From Larix sibirica (Eukaryota; Streptophyta; Pinopsida; Pinales; Pinaceae), in the NCBI GenBank assembly GCA_004151065.3, contig NWUY0303927008.1, positions 1 to 13,154 on the forward strand: a stretch of 13,154 nt of DNA, in the 5' to 3' direction. The notes under the pieces are model-generated. The model saw only the letters and a list, made by a program, of their open reading frames with translations. It was not told the origin of the DNA and did no database searches. Of this stretch, positions 7,741 through 13,154 are shown one piece after another. The translations under genes were made by a program, and so were the position numbers. Within the stretch, counting starts at the first letter, position 1, and every line of letters begins with the position of its first letter.

Positions 7741-8182
7741 AATTCTAATGAATTGATAAAAATTTATGGTAACTTTCCCAAAACTTGTTGTTTTAGTTCC
7801 TTTCAAGAGAGAAAACTTGTATGGATTGTCACATGTCCATTTTTTTATATTTATAATTCTATTTTTTTTTACTTGAAACACCATGATCAATATTATTTTT
7901 TATACAATTAGTGGAACTTAATTCTAAGTTTGCAAGGTTCATATATAATAGTTTACCCAGAACACATGTTTGATACTAGTTTTGGACTACTAAAAAAACC
8001 TAGATTCCACATATTGTATCTTCAAAATTATAATGAACTAGAATTTGAAATTTTTACCATAGGTACTTTGTTATGTCTCTTGAGGCTCCGAAACATTTTT
8101 TTATCGAAAAAATCTTAGAAATAAATTTATATAAAAAATAGAAAGATGCCTTGTTTCTAGGGAGCCAAGCCAAGGATCATAA
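7741..8182 (-). other. Leader of the gag-only element
   Basis: AT-rich untranslated leader between the primer-binding site and the gag-like frame. The plus-strand frame at 7930-8118 is antisense and without features. Its part next to the LTR resembles 5297-5483. Confidence 0.45.
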
Positions 8183-8194
8183 GCTTTGATACCA
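8183..8194 (-). other. Primer-binding site, Met-tRNA type variant
   Basis: The minus strand reads TGGTATCAAAGC, one base different from the canonical TGGTATCAGAGC, 2 nt from the LTR end (...GCATAACA, TT, site). It identifies the right-hand LTR as the 5' LTR. Confidence 0.75.
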
Positions 8195-8196
8195 AA

Positions 8197-8542
8197 TGTT
8201 ATGCACCAAAGCCTTATAATAACCTAATAATCACAGTACACAATATGTACAATAAATGCAATGCAGAGAAAACTCCAATACAAATAAAAGAGATGAGTTA
8301 CACAATAAATCCTTAATAAATAGGAGAACCGCTTCCATTCACATATCCAATTCACCTCTTCCCCTCATAATGACTTTATGTCTTCTATATATATACATTC
8401 CAACTCATTGCACATGCGTCTCTTTTATTATGTCGACCCTATTACAAATAGATACACACATATTTGACCCTTATATATATGCCCTTGCTAGGGTCATATC
8501 ATACCCATTTACTCACATGTATGCACCCGATGGGTCATATCA
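8197..8542 (-). repeat. Right LTR copy (5' LTR) of the gag-only element
   Basis: On the minus strand it starts TGATATGACCC and ends GGTGCATAACA, TG...CA, 346 bp. It is uninterrupted and about 80% identical by eye to the left copy. The plus-strand frame at 8256-8564 runs antisense through it and is not called. Confidence 0.7.
8385..8395 (-). promoter_or_regulatory. TATA-like element in the right LTR
   Basis: The minus strand reads GTATATATATAGAAG about 150 bp into the LTR, a plausible promoter position. A second TATATATAAGG lies further upstream near 8468-8477, so the functional one is uncertain. Confidence 0.35.
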
Positions 8543-9052
8543 ATTTCTTATTCCAACCTCTTGATAATCCATGAAGTGTTGAAGCAAATAGTGCATCTCT
8601 TTGTCAAATGGAAACCATAAACTTGTAAGGAAACACCTTTTTGTTTTAATATGTAAAAATGGTGATGATGTATATGTTGATATTTTGCTTTTCTCTTTTT
8701 GTTGATTTGTTTCCCAACTACCATCTTTGGTTTGTACACACCAATAAATGGGTGTGTATTTATGGCATGCCAATTATATTTAAATGAATGATTGGATGAA
8801 TATGTAGATGCCATTGATATTTTTCTCTTTTATCAAAGAGTGAACCACTCGTGTTTTCATGTACATGCATCAATTTTTATGTTTCGATTTTACCTTTTTT
8901 TGACAAAACAAAGTATTATTTTCAGGCAATTCCAATTTGTTCATTGTTAACAATTCAATTTTTACATAGTTATTTACAATGCACAAGTACATATATTCCA
9001 ATAGTGCTTCACTTATTTTTCATGAATGTTTCATGAATCCTTTCACGAATGC
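8543..9052. other. Unassigned AT-rich spacer
   Basis: Two overlapping minus-strand open frames (8540-8773 and 8548-8814) have no recognisable domain and look like chance or deeply decayed sequence. A small hairpin lies at 8735-8758. Nothing else is seen. Confidence 0.3.
8735..8758. repeat. Perfect 8-bp hairpin
   Basis: TACACACC, an 8-nt loop AATAAATG, then GGTGTGTA. It is not followed by a T-run and has no clear role. Confidence 0.5.
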
Positions 9053-10260
9053 TTAGATTCTCCTATCCCCAAACTCAAATTCATGCAGTCTCAAAACATA
9101 ATTAACAATATCGAAGTACTTAGATGTATCTTTAATTTGCTCCAAGTGTTCAAAGTAATCTATGTTTCTATTATGTCTTGGTGCATTATGGATTTCAACC
9201 ATTAATCGCAATAAGAATAATTTCGATGCATATATTTGATGATTTAAGGAAAGTTTTGGAAAAGTCAAACCTAATGAAGCCTCTCATTTTGGACTAACTG
9301 AGTACTACTTTCCCTATATAAGTGTTTTCCCTTCAATCATTCTAATACATAATTGATGCTAGAAACTAATGTCACTAAGTTGTTCAATGTTCTTCCTTGG
9401 CCACATGTTCTTTGAAAAAATCTTTGTATGTCAATGATTTCTTCCAAAGTGTGAAAAATAGGCTTTAGAGAGTATGCTTTATTAATAATTCAAATTAATG
9501 ATGGGAAGCTCCCAACATTGTTCCTACTCATTGTTATATCAAATTGACTACACATTTGATCAATATGATGATGTATGTCAAACAAAAATAAAAATAATTT
9601 TTACCTTTTGAAAAATTCCCAATTCAACAAGCATGTTTATATATCCGAACACAACTTGATTTTGTTTTCATGGCTAGAATTGTACAATTGTAGGTATAAA
9701 ATTTGAGAGAGATTCATAAATTGGTGAGTAAGAACATGATGAATAATGATGCTTATAATATTTGCGTTATTGTGAATATTTGACTTTCTATGAAGTAAAC
9801 CCTTTGAGACCTACGACTATTAAAAACTAGACAACCAACGAAGTGACATTGAATAAAGTTTTCCTCGATTCAACTCTTTGGTGTACACACAAAATGGTGC
9901 AAAATTGCTTTTTTAATCCATGCCATCAATTATTAACCATTAGATGTTTATTTGGAGCAGCATGACACACCCATGACATCATGTGATCGTTAAGGGCCCA
10001 TTGTCCCATCGATGATGTACTTATGAATAGTGTAGGATATTTTTCTAATCCTGTTTGAAATATTGATAAAGGAAGATGACCAATTGAATGTATTCATTTA
10101 AATCCCTTAATGCAGAATAAAATATTTTGAATAGGATATCCTACCAATGTAGATATAATCACCCCACTAAATATGCATTTTGCATGATTTTAGTCATCTA
10201 AAAGTATGCCTTCTTTTCTCCAAGGCACGCTTGTAGTCTAGACCTTCCAAACATTCATTT
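9053..10260 (-). pseudogene. Scattered minus-strand coding ghosts, family not recognised
   Basis: Several minus-strand stretches read like protein but are separated by stops and shifts. In transcription order they include NECLEGLDYKRALEKRRH (near 10250), FYSALRDLNEYIQLVIFLYQ (10140-10045), MGQWALNDHMMSWVCHAAP (10023-9926) and VVFGYINMLVELGIFQKV (9658-9578). Then come FDIHHHIDQMCSQF...SLKPIFHTLEEIIDIQ (9582-9337, one stop) and an open frame at 9268-9053 with GLTFPKLSLNHQIYASKLFL. The last resembles the GLGxPxL...N region that follows the reverse transcriptase of plant LINEs, but only weakly. Whether these belong to one gene is unproven; their common strand and order suggest it. An ancient transposon gene is the most economical reading. 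Confidence 0.3.
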
Positions 10261-10683
10261 TGGCAAGAATTTCTCAAGGGTGCTTGCACAAAGTTATGGT
10301 AAAAAAATGGCAATGGGGAATCTAGGAATGTGTTCATGCAAGAATGCACATGCATTATTTAAAATGCACACACATTCTTTAAAATGTGTATGTGTTCTTT
10401 TTATAATAAGTTTGGTTCGTTTCAAACTACCACACAAGTTGCCAATTTTTTTCAAATAAGCATGCATAGTGATGTGTATGCGCACCTTAAAAAACAAGCA
10501 TGTTATTTTTAATATAAACAAATACATTTGAGTAATTTTGTCACAATTTTCTACTTCGACATCATTTTTGGTGTTCGTTAGCTTGTTGGAAAGGTATTAA
10601 AGCGATATACATGTTTATATTATTATATTTTTATGTTTCTACATAAGTAGTTGCTTATTTTTTTCAAAATAATAGAAAATGAA
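10261..10683. other. AT-rich spacer with short inverted repeats
   Basis: The stretch 10330-10400 contains many short ATGCA/TGCAT and ACACA/TGTGT words, including AATGCA-CA-TGCATT at 10343-10356. A minus-strand frame at 10294-10527 covers it and is explained by this low complexity. No gene is seen. Confidence 0.35.
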
Positions 10684-12008
10684 TGTTTAGACCATGTTCA
10701 ATACCTCAAACTACCACATAGTCTTTCTTATGAGGATATTTTCTATTCAATGGTAATTTGGGTGCTCTTAGGAGGTTTTTAACATGAGGGATAGGTTTCG
10801 TGGACTTGACCATTGAAAAGGTTGGGTGGGGGATAAGGGAATTATGCTAAAAATGGAGCTTTTAGGGCTCATGGTCCATGAAAAAGGCTTCAAACCATCA
10901 CATGGGCCCTCTAAAGGGTATATTTGGCCTATAACTAGAGTATGGTTGCTCCTATAATGCCATGGATAATAGGGATGAGTGTCAAGGCCTTGAAATGAGA
11001 ATGGTATAAAAATAAGGTCCTTAGGTCCTAAATTAAGTGTCTAGGGACAAAGGACCATGATTAATCCCCAAAACCACAAAACGTGCATTTTATAGGATAT
11101 CATTATACTTAGAGTTGGATATGGGTGCCAATATGTGGTTTTGTGCACTAGGGAAGGGTCTTTAACCATGATTGGGGAAGAACATGAGGAAATTAGGTCC
11201 TAAAATTATATTTTTGAGTTGATGAGCCATGATTAAGACCATGAGCCAGAACATACACCCTTTAAAGTGGACCTTTGACATACAAGTTGGATATGTGCAC
11301 AATTAAGGGTTTGTGCATACTGGGATGGGTCTCAAGTTCTTGATCATATTCATAGGAAGGAAACAAGGGCCTTACACCGTAATTGAATATTTAAGATTCA
11401 TTAACCATGAACATAGACTTAAATACCAACACAAGCCCTTTAGAGGTGATCTTTGGACCCCATGTGGAATACATGGGTACCATTATGAAGACTTATGCAC
11501 TAGGGATGGATTTCTTAAGGAATTGGTCATGGTTAATGGAGGAAATAAGGCCATTGGGTCATTGATGAAGCCTTTAAGGATCAATGACCATAAATAGTGC
11601 TTCTAAGCAACATAGCACATCCTCTATAGGGAATCATTGTCCATCGAGTCAACATGGGTACTGTTACAATGTTTTGTGCATCATGGATGGGTCTCTAGGC
11701 CTTAACCATGGTTGGGGGAGAAATATAGGGAATTCGACCCTAAAAATATATTCTGGGGCTAATAGGCCATGATCGAGGCCTTGAACTACAACATGGGCAC
11801 TCTAAAAGTGACCTTTTGTATAAGATTAGGAGAGGAGTTCCATTAGGAGTTTTTTCGTAGTAGGAATGGGTCTCATTGCCTTGACTATGATTGGAGGAGG
11901 AGATTATGATCCTTAATCCCTAATTTAATATTATAAGTCTTATGGTACATGCAATATTTATCAAACCACCACAAAAAACCCTCTGGAAAATACCTTTGTC
12001 CTTGAGTG

Positions 12009-12279
12009 GGATATGGGTACCCTTAGGAGGTTTGCACACAAGAGCTGACTTTTTGGACTTTGGATGAAATTAAATATTCTAGGGTATTGGTTCCTAGACT
12101 AGAATTCAAATCACCATACATATCCATATCAATGGTCTCTCGGAGGGCTATGTGCATCATCAAAATATTTTATGTACTTAGCATAGCTCTTGGGGCCTTG
12201 GCCATGGTTGATGAAGGAAAGAAAGGGTCATATGATCAAACTTAGTCTTCCAGGGATCATAAAATTTGGCCTTTAAATG
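12009..12279 (+). repeat. Rearranged 1.5-length unit in the tandem array
   Basis: The opening block is followed by a shortened monomer with a TATTCTAGGGTATTGG core. A second partial monomer then begins near 12128, with GTGCATCATC and GGCCTTGGCCATGGTTG blocks. The total of 271 bp equals about one and a half units, as left by unequal exchange or two internal deletions. Confidence 0.55.
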
Positions 12280-12813
12280 AGATATGGGAACCATGATAAA
12301 GATTTAAACACAATCAGATAGGTATGGATACCTCGACCATGGTCATGTAAAACAATAAATGGTCTTAGGATTGAAATGAAGAGTTTAAAACTCATGAGTC
12401 ATGAATGAATCCTCAATGATTATATAGGTCCTTTAGAGGGGATATTTGGCCTTTTATTAGGATATGGGTGCCATTAGGAGTATTTATGCATCAAGGATGG
12501 ATCTCCATGTTTTAACCATGACAAGGAAAGAAAGTAAAGGGTCTCAAGTCTTATATAAATATCTTAAGGACTTGGTCCATAGATATGGTCTTAAAGCACC
12601 ACATAATCCCTCTAAAAAGGATCTTTGATCTCAGAGTGGGATATGGGAACTGGTAGGAGGTTTTCATTCTAGGGAAGAATATTTGGGTATTGACTATGGT
12701 TAAGTACACAAAGAGGAGATAAATGACCTAAATGAATATTTTAGGGCTCATAGCACAAAGAGAAGTCTTAAAACATGACACAGAATTTAATGGGTAACTT
12801 CAACTACCAAGTG

Positions 12814-12875
12814 GGATACATGCATCATTAGGATAATTTTTTCACCAAGGAGTGAGTCTTAAGGCCCTATCTGTG
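12814..12875 (+). repeat. Truncated 62-bp unit in the tandem array
   Basis: Only the opening, ACCAAGG-GTGAGTCTTAAGG and CTGTGATTA blocks are present before the next opening block (ATATGGGAGCCATTATGAGG) begins, so about two thirds of the monomer is deleted. Confidence 0.55.
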
Positions 12876-13027
12876 ATTATATGGGAGCCATTATGAGGTT
12901 TTTCACACTATATGGTTTTAGAGACACTCCCCATTGTTCATTATAAAAACCAATGTATTAGGGACTAAAATAAGCTTTTATGGATCATGGAATATGTATA
13001 GGGTCCAAAGAAACCACACAAGCCCTA

Positions 13028-13154
13028 TGTTAGAATATTGAGAATATGCATAAACATACAACAATATATTTTCTAACATACAAAGACATAATATACTAGT
13101 CTATCCTTCTATCTACACAGACAACAAATAATCATGTAAGAAACAAGAGACAAG
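13028..13154 (+). mobile_element. Possible start of another LTR, cut by the window end
   Basis: TGTTAGAATATTGAG begins exactly where the last satellite monomer is broken off after its CCACACAAGCCCT block. A TGTTAGAA start is common in plant Ty1/copia LTRs. A perfect 10-bp inverted repeat, TATGTTAGAA (13026-13035) and TTCTAACATA (13071-13080), surrounds a 35-nt loop. With only 127 bases the call cannot be tested here. Confidence 0.3.

Larger units (their letters stand above)
5484..8542 (-). mobile_element. Compact gag-only (TR-GAG-like) LTR retrotransposon
   Basis: Two direct LTR copies (5484-6237 and 8197-8542) bracket about 1.95 kb. A primer-binding site lies beside the right LTR and a purine tract (AGAAAGAAGG on the minus strand, 6243-6252) lies near the left one, which sets the orientation as minus. 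The interior contains only a decayed gag-like/coiled-coil frame; no protease, reverse transcriptase, RNase H or integrase trace was found. Without the 407 bp added by an insertion, the element would be about 2.65 kb. This matches the published TR-GAG class of non-autonomous LTR elements, which depend on another element's polymerase. LTR divergence of about 20% by eye makes it old. No matching target-site duplication is evident (TTTTT versus ATTTC). Confidence 0.6.
10684..13027 (+). repeat. Diverged satellite-like tandem array, monomer about 178 bp
   Basis: A unit recurs head to tail. Each unit has an opening block near GGATATGGGTGCCATTAGGA, then a GCACTAGGGATGGGTCTC block, a CTTAACCATGGTTGG block, a GGTCCTAAATTAATATT block, a CATGATTAAGGCCTTAAACC block and a closing CATGGGCCCTCTAAAGG block. 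Opening blocks start at about 10752, 10938, 11117, 11289, 11466, 11648, 11829, 12009, 12280, 12460, 12639, 12814 and 12876, so most spacings are 172-186 bp. A partial unit precedes the first. The units are strongly diverged from one another (roughly 60-75% identity by eye), so the array is old. A length near 180 bp is common among plant satellites and close to nucleosome spacing. Open frames inside (for example 11313-11597) are chance. Confidence 0.75.

Noticed and set aside
8256-8564. 102-codon plus-strand open frame
   Set aside because: It coincides with the right LTR of the minus-strand element and is broken in the left copy.
9578-9658. Resemblance of NMLVELGIFQKV to a pentatricopeptide repeat
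   Set aside because: Only one partial match, without a second repeat unit on either side.
11313-11597. 94-codon plus-strand open frame
   Set aside because: It lies wholly inside the tandem array, spans two monomers, and is not kept in the other units.
10684-13027. CRISPR array
   Set aside because: Units are about 178 bp, diverged throughout, with no short identical repeats and unique spacers; the genome is plant-like.
1-13154. tRNA, rRNA or other structural RNA genes
   Set aside because: No tRNA-like promoter boxes with cloverleaf potential or conserved rRNA stretches were seen; the GATACCA motifs are primer-binding sites, not tRNA genes.

Overview
The window looks like intergenic DNA from a large, repeat-rich plant nuclear genome. 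A conifer or other gymnosperm is my best guess, but only a guess. The base composition is AT-rich and no intact host gene is visible. I see several diverged LTR-retrotransposon pieces with plant-type initiator-Met-tRNA primer-binding sites (TGGTATCAGAGC and the variant TGGTATCAAAGC), degenerate minus-strand coding frames, and a block of old tandem repeats. Every coding trace carries stops or frameshifts. I therefore annotate no functional CDS.

Layout. (1) 1-963 looks like the end of a plus-strand LTR finishing ...TTACA. (2) 964-2917 is the 5' part of a minus-strand LTR element: an LTR at 1607-2917, a primer-binding site at 1593-1604, a leader, and a broken gag-like frame that stops abruptly near 964. 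(3) 3057-4465 is a minus-strand, poly(A)-tailed retroposon carrying about 340 codons of an unrecognised, mutated protein. Its 3' part holds a 42-bp tandem repeat. (4) 4466-5296 is a plus-strand LTR with a TATA box and a palindrome-rich 5' transcribed region. (5) 5484-8542 is a compact minus-strand non-autonomous element with two LTRs of about 346 bp, a primer-binding site, and a gag-like/coiled-coil pseudogene but no pol. Its left LTR is split by a 389-bp insert flanked by 18-bp direct repeats. The DNA left of that LTR (5297-5483) resembles the element's own leader, which suggests a tandem, shared-LTR arrangement.

(6) 8543-10683 holds only weak minus-strand coding ghosts and small hairpins. 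(7) 10684-13027 is a diverged satellite-like array with a monomer of about 178 bp and roughly a dozen copies. (8) At 13028 the array is cut in mid-monomer by TGTTAGAATATT..., plausibly the start of another LTR.

The parts do not form a pathway; they record successive insertions, recombination and decay. The most unusual items are the satellite, the gag-only element with its dated insertion and shared LTR, and the unrecognised retrocopied coding frame at 3442-4473. All similarities were judged by eye; no alignment or database search was run.
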